Shown here in pieces: positions 43,417 to 52,227 of a stretch of DNA of 64,000 nt (positions are counted from its first letter, which is position 1; each line of letters opens with the position of its first letter). The translations under genes and the position numbers were made by a program. The stretch covers positions 20,410 to 84,409 of the forward strand of contig CANLCT010000011.1 of assembly GCA_947489195.1 (NCBI GenBank), read 5' to 3'. Under the pieces are notes generated by a model. The model saw only the letters and a program-made list of their open reading frames with translations. It was not told the DNA's origin and searched no databases. Source of the stretch: an uncultured Aquimarina sp. GTDB lineage: Bacteria > Bacteroidota > Bacteroidia > Flavobacteriales > Flavobacteriaceae.

Positions 43417-44436
43417 TTAACGTTCTAAAATTTTGATCATTTTAAACGATTTTAATAAATGAAAAAGGCCAGGTAAAATAATAGATCCACCAATAAGTAG
43501 TGAAATGCCTAAAACATTGATTGCACTAGCAGGAGCTACTTCATTAAAAATACTGATACTTCCTGTACTAGTAAATAACATATTAGGAAAAATAGGGATT
43601 AAAGCAGCAACAAGTATTAAAATTACTTGAATACCTGCAAAAAAACGACTGTATATACGACGTTCATTTTTTATGCTTAGCCAAAGAGGATAAAGTAAAA
43701 TACCAGATAAAATTACAGCACAAATAGCAATGTAATTATGTAAAAAAATATCAATAAATAAAACATTGGTATAAAAACCATAGCTAATAGTTATAAAACC
43801 AACAAAAACAACAACAATGGTTGCAATAAAAGCTTTTTTGACATAGATTTTACGACTTTCTATTTCAGCTTCGCCAATTAAAAGTATCGCAGATAAAAAA
43901 GCGCAAAGTGCAGTAAAAAACAAACCAGTCAATATTGAAAATCCATTGAGCCAAGCATCTATATAAAGTTCTTTAAATGAATATTGAGTGGCAGCGTCGG
44001 CTATATTTATTTTCCCACTTAATAAAGCACCAAAAGTCATTCCTAAAAAAACAGGGGTAATTAGGCTCGAAACTCTAAACATCCAATCATATACTAATTG
44101 AGATTTATCTTTATAAGCATCGTAATGCCTAAAAACAAAAGCGATTCCTCTTAATGTGATTCCTAAAAGCATTAAAGTTAAGGGGATATGCAGTGAAACC
44201 ATCAATATGTTATAAAATGAAGGAAATCCTACCCAAAGAATTACGATCATGATAATAATCCAAATATGATTCGCTTCCCAAACTGGTCCCATTACTCTGT
44301 AGACTGTTTTTTTTGTTATTGCTTGATTTTCTTTTGATGAAAATAATTCGACAATACCAGCTCCAAAATCAGCACCAGCTAATAATACATAAAGTAATAA
44401 AGAAAAAGCCAAAAAGAATAGAACAACATATATCAT
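43417..44436 (-). CDS. cydB: Cytochrome bd quinol oxidase subunit II
   Basis: 339 residues with about eight or nine hydrophobic helices. CydB features: YVLLAGADFGAGIVELF near the N-terminus, GPVWEANHIWIIIMIVILWV (conserved WEANH), and LRGIAFVFRHYD. It pairs with the CydA subunit encoded 12 bp upstream. The oxidase uses quinol to reduce oxygen to water with high affinity, useful at low oxygen and under nitrosative stress. No small CydX-like subunit is visible after cydB. Confidence 0.95.
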   Translation of the reverse strand: MIYVVLFFLAFSLLLYVLLAGADFGAGIVELFSSKENQAITKKTVYRVMGPVWEANHIWIIIMIVILWVGFPSFYNILMVSLHIPLTLMLLGITLRGIAFVFRHYDAYKDKSQLVYDWMFRVSSLITPVFLGMTFGALLSGKINIADAATQYSFKELYIDAWLNGFSILTGLFFTALCAFLSAILLIGEAEIESRKIYVKKAFIATIVVVFVGFITISYGFYTNVLFIDIFLHNYIAICAVILSGILLYPLWLSIKNERRIYSRFFAGIQVILILVAALIPIFPNMLFTSTGSISIFNEVAPASAINVLGISLLIGGSIILPGLFHLLKSFKMIKILER

Positions 44437-44448
44437 AAGGAGTTGGTG

Positions 44449-45759
44449 TTAAATGGAATAATCGTTTGTGTTTAAAGCTTTTATTTGTCTGTTCATAAGC
44501 CAGGTAACTGCTATTGTAAGTGCTGTATATACAAAAATGTACATGTAAAGGCTGTAAACTATACCAGGAACTGGTGTAACTGCATCTTTAGTTTTCATAA
44601 TACCATGAATAATCCATGGTTGTCTTCCTACTTCGGTTACTATCCAACCAGTCTCTAATGCTATAAAACCAACTGGGGCGAGTAGGCTAAAGAGTAACCA
44701 AAAATTGCGATGGTTTAACCAATCTTTTTTTCGTGAAAGCGCAATAAAAAACAAAATACCTGCAAATAACAATAAGGTTCCAAGTCCTACCATGGTTTGA
44801 AAAGCGTAGTGCACAATAGCTACATTAGGACGCTCATCTTTTGGAAAATCATTTATGCCCTTAACTTCGGCATCAAAATCACCAAAAGCTAAAAATGATA
44901 AGGCCTTTGGAATAGCAATTTTATAATTAACTTCTTGTTTTTCATTATCAACAATACCACCTATGAATAAAGGAGCTCCTTTTTCGGTATGGTAATGGGC
45001 TTCCATAGCGGCTAATTTAACAGGTTGTCTTTTCGCAATATCCTTAGCCGAAATATCTCCGCTAATAGGTTGTAAAATAGCAGCAACAGCAGCAAAACTT
45101 AGTGCTATTTTAAAAGCCTTTTTGTGTAATTCAATATTCCTTTTTTTTAGAATTTGATAGGCATGAATACCTGCAACAGCAAATCCAGTGGCGGTAAAAG
45201 CAGCTAATGTCATATGTAATGCCTGGGTAAACCAGGCAGGGTTTAATAATGCTTTTATAGGGTCAATGTTTAAAAATTTACCATTTATATAATCAAAACC
45301 AGATGGAGCGTTCATCCAACCATTAGCTGATACTACTAAAATTCCCGATGCAACACCAGAAATACCGACAATAACCCCTGTAAACCAATGAAATTTTTCA
45401 TTAATTTTTTCCCATCCATATAAATAAAACCCTAAAGCTATGGCTTCAACAAAAAAAGCGGCACCTTCTAATGAAAATGGCATACCAATAATTGGTCCTG
45501 CATGCTTCATAAATTCTGGCCAAAGTAGGCCTAACTCAAAGGAAAGAGCAGTACCCGAAACGGCGCCTGTAACAAAAAAAATAGCAACGCCTTTTTGCCA
45601 TGATTTTGTGAGTTTTAGGTAAATAGGATCTCGAGTTTTAAGCCATTTTTTATGAGAAACTACCATAAAAAAAGGCATCACCATTCCAATACAAGCAAAT
45701 ACAATATGAAAGATCAATGTAAAGGCCATTTGAAGTCTTGCTGCATCTAAATTCTCCAT
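44449..45759 (-). CDS. cydA: Cytochrome bd quinol oxidase subunit I (short Q-loop type)
   Basis: 436 residues, shorter than the roughly 520-residue E. coli CydA, so this is the short Q-loop (CioA-like) form. Seen: LIFHIVFACIGMVMPF with the heme b595 His, GWMNAPSG, LKR-type quinone-binding segment KRQPVKLAAMEAHYHT, and ETGWIVTEVGRQPW. The GRQPW motif near the C-terminus is shared with cyanide-insensitive oxidases. It has its own minus-strand -7 box and is co-transcribed with cydB. Confidence 0.95.
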   Translation of the reverse strand: MENLDAARLQMAFTLIFHIVFACIGMVMPFFMVVSHKKWLKTRDPIYLKLTKSWQKGVAIFFVTGAVSGTALSFELGLLWPEFMKHAGPIIGMPFSLEGAAFFVEAIALGFYLYGWEKINEKFHWFTGVIVGISGVASGILVVSANGWMNAPSGFDYINGKFLNIDPIKALLNPAWFTQALHMTLAAFTATGFAVAGIHAYQILKKRNIELHKKAFKIALSFAAVAAILQPISGDISAKDIAKRQPVKLAAMEAHYHTEKGAPLFIGGIVDNEKQEVNYKIAIPKALSFLAFGDFDAEVKGINDFPKDERPNVAIVHYAFQTMVGLGTLLLFAGILFFIALSRKKDWLNHRNFWLLFSLLAPVGFIALETGWIVTEVGRQPWIIHGIMKTKDAVTPVPGIVYSLYMYIFVYTALTIAVTWLMNRQIKALNTNDYSI

Positions 45760-45785
45760 ATTAAATCACTTTTTTAATGAAGTAG

Positions 45786-45793
45786 CAAAGATA
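45786..45793 (-). promoter_or_regulatory. Putative -7 element for cydAB
   Basis: On the minus strand TATCTTTG followed by C is a perfect TAnnTTTG match, 27 bp before the cydA start. Confidence 0.5.
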
Positions 45794-45816
45794 CGTCGGC
45801 GGTCAATTTTTTGTTG

Positions 45817-45824
45817 TATTTTTG
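45817..45824 (+). promoter_or_regulatory. Putative -7 element for the GAF gene
   Basis: TATTTTTG followed by C is a perfect TAnnTTTG match. It is 148 bp before the GAF gene, so a long leader is implied. Confidence 0.45.
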
Positions 45825-45971
45825 CACAAATTTTAAGGCTAAAAACTGATAAATAAACGTTAAATTAAGTGTCAGTAGATACTTACTTTTTTTCTCTAAA
45901 AAAAATATTAGTAAATTAGTAAATGTTTAACTGTATTTATTACTGGCTATTAGATCAAATAAAATAGCGTT

Positions 45972-48347
45972 ATGAAGTATTTAAATGACAATATAGAATC
46001 TCCTTTTATATTAAAAGTGAGTTTTGATAGTTACTTGAGACGCTATGAAGAAATAGCGAAGGGGAGTGATGCCTATGCGGTAGAAAAAGCGAAACAAATT
46101 TTAGAAGCGCAAGCTCCTTATCCGATTTTGAGAGAAGGTTTTAGCGATATTTCATTATTAAACAAATACGAAAAAGAAATTAAATTCATTTTGCAAGATG
46201 CATTTAGTAGTGTTTTGACATTAAATGAAATAAAAACAGTTTCTGTTCCTTTTCATAATTATATTTTTAATACTTCGCAACGTTTTAAAAATATAATAGC
46301 AGATGCCGGTGATGATTTCGAATTAACTATTGAAAATATTCCAGATAATGATCGCTATATAATTGCATGTACAATTATTTTAAATTTTTGTTATGGATTT
46401 GATATTAGTATAAAAAGACCATTTTTTTATAAAATACCAGATGCTAATGGGATTTTACGTTACTACAAAATATTGTATAATGCAGATTTTATGGAAATTA
46501 TTCCAACTGAAAAAGCGATTTCTATTACACAAGATGATTTTGATGAATTATTAGATAATTTTGAAAATATAGAGCTTTGGAAAAAGAAATTTCCTGAAAA
46601 TAGTTATTTATTTAAAGGATTTGTTATATCTAATATTTTTGATGTTACAGATGATCAATCTATTTCTAATATTAAATCAAATTTAATAGGAAGTGATAAA
46701 AAGAAGGATGGAAATTTTATTGTTCAATTTGAATCAATTTTTCAATCCTTACTTAATATTAAAGATTTAAAAGTCGGATTTTCAATATACAATCAAGAGG
46801 AACAAACATTTGAGCGTGTTTATGGTACAAAAATGAATAGTTTTTTACTACATAATGCAGATACAAAAAAATGTAAAACCTGCTTGTGTGATTGGAGTCA
46901 TAAACGTTTGTTAAAAGAGAATAAATACGTTACTGTATCTGATGTAGATAAAATGTATGCTAAATATGAGGGAACAATACCCCAAATTGAATTGTTTCAT
47001 AAACAAAAAATAAAGAGTGCTATTTTAGCACCAGTTGCTAATGAAGATGGGTTATTTGGAGTTTTAGAATTAGTTTCGAGTAAATCTAAAGTTTTGAATA
47101 GTATTAATGCTAATAAATTAATTGATGTTATGCCGCATATAATAGCGGCAGTTGAGCATTCAAAAGAAGAAGAAGAAAACTTAATTGAAGCAATTATTCA
47201 AAAAGAATGTACATCAATACATCCAAGTGTTCATTGGAAATTTAAAAATGAAGCTAAACGCTACATAAAGCAACAATTTAACGGAAATCAAGTTTCGTTT
47301 AATAAATTAGTTTTTAAAGATGTATATCCTTTATATGGTCAAATTGATATTAAAGGATCATCTGAGGCTCGTAATTGGGCCACGCAGCAAGATTTATCAC
47401 TGCAATTGCAAGATGCTAAATCGATATTAATTAATGCTTTTGATTTAGAAGCGCTTCCAATTTATGAGCAGTATTTATATCAGATAAATACTTTTTTAAG
47501 TGATTTAGAAAATAATTTTCAAGTTGATAGTGAACGAAAAGTAACTTCTTTTTTGAAGAAAAGTATTAACAAGCTTTTCAAACATATGAAGAAGTCTCCT
47601 GCTTTAGAAACTCAAATCAAAAATTACTTTGAAAGTATTAATGATGAATTACACTTACATTATAACCACAGAAAAAACTATGATGATACCATTACTTTAG
47701 TGAATAAAAAAATGGCTGCTTTATTAGATAATAAGCAAATTGATGCACAAAAAATGTATCCCCATTTTTTTGAACGTTATAAAACTGATGGAGTAGAGCA
47801 CAGTATGTATATTGGCGAATCGATTACTAAAGAAGAAAGTTTTAATCCACTGTATTTGTATAACCTAAGATTGTGGCAATTACAAGTAATGTGCGAAATG
47901 GAAAATGTTTTTTACCAGATGCAGCCTAATTTTTCGGTAAAATTAGATGTGGCTTCAATGGTTTTAGTGTTCAACACACCATTGACTATTAGTTTTAGAA
48001 TGGACGAAAAACAGTTTGATGTTGACGGTACTTACAATGCTCGATACGAAGTTGTAAAAAAACGAGTAGATAAAGCTTATGTAAAAGGGACCAATGAACG
48101 TCTTACTCAAAAAGGTAAAATAACTATCGTGTATTCGCATAAGGAAGATGAAAGAGAATATTTAAAATATATAAAATTTTTACAATCTAAACATTATTTG
48201 GGTACGGATGTAGAAATTGTTGAATTAGAAGACCTACAAGCTGTAACAGGTTTAAAAGCTATACGAGTAAGTGTGTTGTATACAAAAAATGAAGCCGATA
48301 AGTCGTTTTGTACCTACGATGATTTAATGAAGGTAATTCATGAATAA
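45972..48347 (+). CDS. Large GAF-domain protein of unknown output
   Basis: 791 residues, no signal peptide or membrane span. A GAF-like domain lies at about 235-400: VQFESIFQSLLNIKDLKVGFSIYNQ, then the cysteine cluster CKTCLC (Cys301, 304, 306), and GLFGVLELVSSKSK. Residues 1-230 and 405-791 match no catalytic family I recognise; the second part is helical, followed by a beta-rich segment with FNTPLTISFRMDEKQF and a C-terminal HKEDEREYLKYIKFLQS. There is no histidine kinase, cyclase or DNA-binding domain. I recall similar proteins as conserved in Bacteroidota but uncharacterised. It is divergent from cydAB; the cysteines could bind a metal or Fe-S cluster (speculative). Confidence 0.72.
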   Translation: MKYLNDNIESPFILKVSFDSYLRRYEEIAKGSDAYAVEKAKQILEAQAPYPILREGFSDISLLNKYEKEIKFILQDAFSSVLTLNEIKTVSVPFHNYIFNTSQRFKNIIADAGDDFELTIENIPDNDRYIIACTIILNFCYGFDISIKRPFFYKIPDANGILRYYKILYNADFMEIIPTEKAISITQDDFDELLDNFENIELWKKKFPENSYLFKGFVISNIFDVTDDQSISNIKSNLIGSDKKKDGNFIVQFESIFQSLLNIKDLKVGFSIYNQEEQTFERVYGTKMNSFLLHNADTKKCKTCLCDWSHKRLLKENKYVTVSDVDKMYAKYEGTIPQIELFHKQKIKSAILAPVANEDGLFGVLELVSSKSKVLNSINANKLIDVMPHIIAAVEHSKEEEENLIEAIIQKECTSIHPSVHWKFKNEAKRYIKQQFNGNQVSFNKLVFKDVYPLYGQIDIKGSSEARNWATQQDLSLQLQDAKSILINAFDLEALPIYEQYLYQINTFLSDLENNFQVDSERKVTSFLKKSINKLFKHMKKSPALETQIKNYFESINDELHLHYNHRKNYDDTITLVNKKMAALLDNKQIDAQKMYPHFFERYKTDGVEHSMYIGESITKEESFNPLYLYNLRLWQLQVMCEMENVFYQMQPNFSVKLDVASMVLVFNTPLTISFRMDEKQFDVDGTYNARYEVVKKRVDKAYVKGTNERLTQKGKITIVYSHKEDEREYLKYIKFLQSKHYLGTDVEIVELEDLQAVTGLKAIRVSVLYTKNEADKSFCTYDDLMKVIHE

Positions 48348-48360
48348 TCGTAGACTTTTT

Positions 48361-48379
48361 TAAATGTAATTTACATTTA
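48361..48379. repeat. 19-bp palindrome after the GAF gene
   Basis: TAAATGTAA and TTACATTTA flank a single T. It lies 14 bp after the GAF gene stop, and a T-run precedes rather than follows it; possible terminator for either strand or operator for the next gene. Confidence 0.4.
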
Positions 48380-48394
48380 TATACGATAGTGTCA

Positions 48395-48402
48395 TAGTTT
48401 TG
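48395..48402 (+). promoter_or_regulatory. Possible -7 element for the sorbosone-dehydrogenase-like gene
   Basis: TAGTTTTG matches TAnnTTTG exactly, about 130 bp before the start codon. Confidence 0.35.
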
Positions 48403-48532
48403 TTTTTTCAAAATTATGGACACTATTTTTAGGTGATTATGTTAGATGTACGAACATACTTTCTTTTACTGTTTTTTAACTAATTATCAATACTAGCTAT
48501 ATTTTTTTTTCGTTTTGCTTTAAAATGTAGCT

Positions 48533-51500
48533 ATGAAAAAAAATATTCTTAAAATCATTACTTTATGTATTGGTGTTGTTTACAGTGTTAATGCTCAAAT
48601 TACATACAAACCAGCCTTTCCTAATGTGTCTTTTCAATTTCCGGTAGAATTATTACATCCAGGTGATGGAACAGATAGGATGTTTGTTGTTCAACAATCG
48701 GGAGAAATAAAAGTATTTCCTCGAAAAAATGGCTTAGTCGCAAGTGAGGTTGCCACTTTTATTGATTTAAGTTCAAAAGTATCATTTTCTCCAGGTTTAG
48801 AGTTAGGTCTGTTAGGTTTAGCATTTCATCCAGATTATAAAAATAATGGATATTTCTATACCTATTATACCAGCACAGGTAGTGGTACTAATCCTCGTAT
48901 GATTTTGTCTAGGTTTTCAGTTTCATCAACTAATCCTAATGTAGCAGATTTAGCAAGTGAAGAAGTTATTTTTCAATTTGAAAAAAACCAAAATAACAGT
49001 AATCATAACGGAGGTAAAATTGCTTTTGGTCCCGATGGTTATTTGTATATTTCAATTGGCGATGGCGGTGGAGGTAATGATCCACAAAGAAATGCACAAA
49101 ACATAAATAATGTGTTTGGTAGTATTTGCCGTATTGATGTAGATGTTGATGGAAGCAATCCACTTGAAACCACTCCAGCTTTACCAAATGGAAATTATGA
49201 AATACCATCTGATAATCCTTTTTTAGGAGTACCTGGAGCAGATGAAATTTACGTATATGGAATAAGAAATACTTGGAAATTTTCATTTGATACTCCAACC
49301 GGGCGTTTATGGGGAGCCGATGTTGGTCAAGGAGCTTTTGAAGAAATCAATCTAATTGAAAATGGAAAAAATTATGGATGGAACCGCTTTGAAGGCGAAT
49401 CAATATCTAATAATGTTCCCATTTCAGGACCAGTTGAAAATCCAGTACTTTTTTATGATCGTTCGCAAAATGATTTATCTATAACTGGAGGTTATGTATA
49501 TCGAGGTTCGGCTATAAAAAGTACTTCGCCAGATATTAACTCAAAGTATATTTTTGGCGATTACATTAGTGGTCGTGTATGGGCTATGGATTATAATAGT
49601 AGCACAAATAGTGGTACAAGAACATTTTTGTTTAAAACCAATGGGCAATTTATTTCTTCATTTGGAACAGATGTTAATAATGAACTTTATTTTATAAGTT
49701 ATGGAACAAATGCTCAGGTTTTTCAAATAGTTGATGGCATAACTGCTCCAGTTGGTAATATGCTTAGTGGTGTTGGAGAATGGGAAAATTTAGGAGCAGG
49801 AATAAATAACGGTACTGTGAATGTTGTTGCTAAAGATGCAAATGGAACTATTTACCATGGAGGAAATTTTAATCAAGTAGGAAATAATATTAATGTCAAT
49901 AATATTGCAGTTTATAATGAAAATTCTGGCTGGAGTGCATTAGGAGCAGGAACTAATGGAACGGTTAATGATATAAAAATTGGAGCTAATAATTTAGTTT
50001 ACATTGCAGGTGCTTTTACAGAGGTTGACGGAGTATCTGCCAATGGAATTGCTGTATGGAATGGTACTACATGGAGTTCAGTTGGTACAGGAAACGAGAT
50101 AGATGGCATTGTATTTAAATTAGCTATTGATGTAAACAATAATGTATATGCTGGTGGTATTTTTGAAAATTTAAATGGAAGTTTAGCTCAAAATATTGCA
50201 AAATGGAATGGGAGTGTATGGTCTACCTTATCAGATAATACTACAAATATACCAGGAACAAATAATGAAATTAGATCAATGGAAATTGATCCAGTAACTA
50301 ATGAATTATATATAGGGGGTAATTTTGATACAGCAGGAGGAGTAAATGCTAACAGAATAGCAGTTTGGAATGATGTAACTAAAAAGTGGTCAGGTTTAGG
50401 TAATGGAACAAGTGGATTTGTACAAGCTATAGTTGCTACCACTACCGATGTTTTTGTTGGAGGGAATTTTGCACTAGCGGGTAATAATATAACAGTTAAT
50501 AGACTAGCACGTTGGAGTAAATCAAATAATACATGGAATGTAGTAGGTAACGGAGTGGATAATTTAGTAGAAACATTAGCGCATGATGGAGATAATCTAT
50601 ACGTAGGAGGTTCTTTTAGTTTAGCATCGTTTAATAATCAAAATTTTATTGTTAATGGTATTGTTAAATGGAATGCAGTTAATGGTTGGCAAGCTTTAGG
50701 AAAAAATACAGTTGGAGTTAATGGTCGAGTTGCTAATATGGTTTTAGATAATACAACTACAGCTAATCAATTATATGTGGTAGGTAATTTTTCAAGAGCA
50801 GGCAATATTGACACCAATAAAACAGCTTTTTTTATGGCAGATAAGGAGCCAATAGTTATTCCAATTCCGGTAATTCCATCTGGAGATGAAATTATAATAG
50901 AAGCGGAAACGTTTAGAACTACTAATGGAACATTTAATGACGCCAGTGCTGGTGGACCTGGTTTGGGAGTTAACGCTACAATAATTGGTATTAATTATGT
51001 GAATAGTCAAGACTATGCAGAGTATCTTATTAATGTAGGTACAGCTGGTAATTATTCAATTGAGTATTTAATTTCTTCTCCTTCAGATAATGCATCAATA
51101 GAATTAGCTATTGATGGTAATACGCTAGCAAGTGATACAGTAATAAATAATGGAAGTTGGGATACTTATCAAATATTAAATGCTTCTTCTACAATAAGTT
51201 TAAATGAAGGAGAACAGATTGTAAGGATTACGGCATCGGGTACTAATGTATGGCAGTGGAATTTAGATAAGGTTACTTTAAAAAGAGAAACGAGTACCAT
51301 CATAACTCCTCCAGTTATAGCACCAATTACTACATCGCTAACTATTGAAGCGGAAGATTTTATAGATACTAATGGAGTGAATGATGATAGTGTTTTTGGA
51401 GGACCAGGTTTAGGTGTGGCAGCTTTAAGTGATGTTATTAATTTTGTGAATTCTGAGGATTGGGTAGAGTATACTGTTAACGTTGCAACTGCAGGAAATT

Positions 51501-52003
51501 ATGGATTAGAATATATCATAGCAACCCCTGCAGGTAATGCTCAAATTCAAGTACTAGTTAACGGTATAGTTGGTGGTACAGATAATATACCTAATACAGG
51601 TAGCTGGGATAGCTATAATAGCTTAAATTCAATAAATACATTAAGTTTATCAGCAGGCTTAAATACCATAAGGCTTAATGCAAGTGGAACAGATTTTTGG
51701 CAATGGAATTTGGATAAAATTAATTTAACTTTAGTAAACATTAACGGAGCTAAAATTATAGATAGTATTAGTAGTGAATTAAAACTATATCCTAATCCAG
51801 GAGTAGATTTAGTAACCATACAAGACTTAGAAATAGATAGTGAGTATACTATTAAAATATATGATGTTACAGGGGTAGAATATTTTACAGATGAGCTGAA
51901 AAGTAATGCAATACAGATCTCTAATTTATCAGCTGGAGTTTATTTTGTAAAGCTTATTGATGCTAAAAACAGACCAAAAGTGATTAAACTAATCAAAGAA
52001 TAA
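48533..52003 (+). CDS. Secreted multidomain protein: sorbosone/glucose dehydrogenase-like domain, beta-propeller, two CBM6, T9SS tail
   Basis: 1156 residues. Signal peptide 1-22 (ends SVNAQ). Residues 25-405 match the PQQ-dependent glucose/sorbosone dehydrogenase (YliI/GSDH) six-bladed propeller: FPVELLHPGDGTDRMFVV, GLLGLAFHPDYKNNGY, NHNGGKIAFGPDGYLYISIG, YGIRNTWKFSFD. About 413-775 is a second propeller built from repeats of about 50 residues with the pattern YVGGNF...N.IA.WN...W..LG. Two carbohydrate-binding modules of the CBM6 type follow at about 785-920 and 935-1065 (each starts IEAE and ends WQWNLDK). The last 75 residues (LKLYPNPGVD onward) are a type IX sorting domain. It is exported to the surface and oxidises or binds a polysaccharide-derived sugar; the substrate is unknown. 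Confidence 0.87.
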   Translation: MKKNILKIITLCIGVVYSVNAQITYKPAFPNVSFQFPVELLHPGDGTDRMFVVQQSGEIKVFPRKNGLVASEVATFIDLSSKVSFSPGLELGLLGLAFHPDYKNNGYFYTYYTSTGSGTNPRMILSRFSVSSTNPNVADLASEEVIFQFEKNQNNSNHNGGKIAFGPDGYLYISIGDGGGGNDPQRNAQNINNVFGSICRIDVDVDGSNPLETTPALPNGNYEIPSDNPFLGVPGADEIYVYGIRNTWKFSFDTPTGRLWGADVGQGAFEEINLIENGKNYGWNRFEGESISNNVPISGPVENPVLFYDRSQNDLSITGGYVYRGSAIKSTSPDINSKYIFGDYISGRVWAMDYNSSTNSGTRTFLFKTNGQFISSFGTDVNNELYFISYGTNAQVFQIVDGITAPVGNMLSGVGEWENLGAGINNGTVNVVAKDANGTIYHGGNFNQVGNNINVNNIAVYNENSGWSALGAGTNGTVNDIKIGANNLVYIAGAFTEVDGVSANGIAVWNGTTWSSVGTGNEIDGIVFKLAIDVNNNVYAGGIFENLNGSLAQNIAKWNGSVWSTLSDNTTNIPGTNNEIRSMEIDPVTNELYIGGNFDTAGGVNANRIAVWNDVTKKWSGLGNGTSGFVQAIVATTTDVFVGGNFALAGNNITVNRLARWSKSNNTWNVVGNGVDNLVETLAHDGDNLYVGGSFSLASFNNQNFIVNGIVKWNAVNGWQALGKNTVGVNGRVANMVLDNTTTANQLYVVGNFSRAGNIDTNKTAFFMADKEPIVIPIPVIPSGDEIIIEAETFRTTNGTFNDASAGGPGLGVNATIIGINYVNSQDYAEYLINVGTAGNYSIEYLISSPSDNASIELAIDGNTLASDTVINNGSWDTYQILNASSTISLNEGEQIVRITASGTNVWQWNLDKVTLKRETSTIITPPVIAPITTSLTIEAEDFIDTNGVNDDSVFGGPGLGVAALSDVINFVNSEDWVEYTVNVATAGNYGLEYIIATPAGNAQIQVLVNGIVGGTDNIPNTGSWDSYNSLNSINTLSLSAGLNTIRLNASGTDFWQWNLDKINLTLVNINGAKIIDSISSELKLYPNPGVDLVTIQDLEIDSEYTIKIYDVTGVEYFTDELKSNAIQISNLSAGVYFVKLIDAKNRPKVIKLIKE

Positions 52004-52010
52004 TTTAATA

Positions 52011-52054
52011 ACAAAGAGCGTTTCATTTTGAATAATGGAACGCTCTTTGTTTTA
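52011..52054 (+). terminator. Terminator after the 1156-residue protein
   Basis: 17-bp stem (left arm ACAAAGAGCGTTTCATT, one G-U wobble in the right arm) with a 5-nt loop and T-rich tail. It ends the plus-strand gene. Confidence 0.88.
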
Positions 52055-52136
52055 TTTAACATGAGTTTGATATGATAAAAAGAGGTGATTTAGACTGAAA
52101 TTCAGTAAGAATTTTATATCGATAATTGTCTTTTTC

Positions 52137-52160
52137 GTATCAAAATTGCTCTTTTGATAC
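52137..52160. terminator. Hairpin between convergent genes
   Basis: Perfect 9-bp stem (GTATCAAAA / TTTTGATAC) with a 6-nt loop. It lies 68 bp after the stop of the minus-strand HD gene and could terminate it; T-runs are weak. Confidence 0.5.
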
Positions 52161-52227
52161 AATTTTCTATCTAAAATTATTCGAATTGACAATTTTGTCA
52201 GTTGAATAAAATTATGTCGAGCTCACA

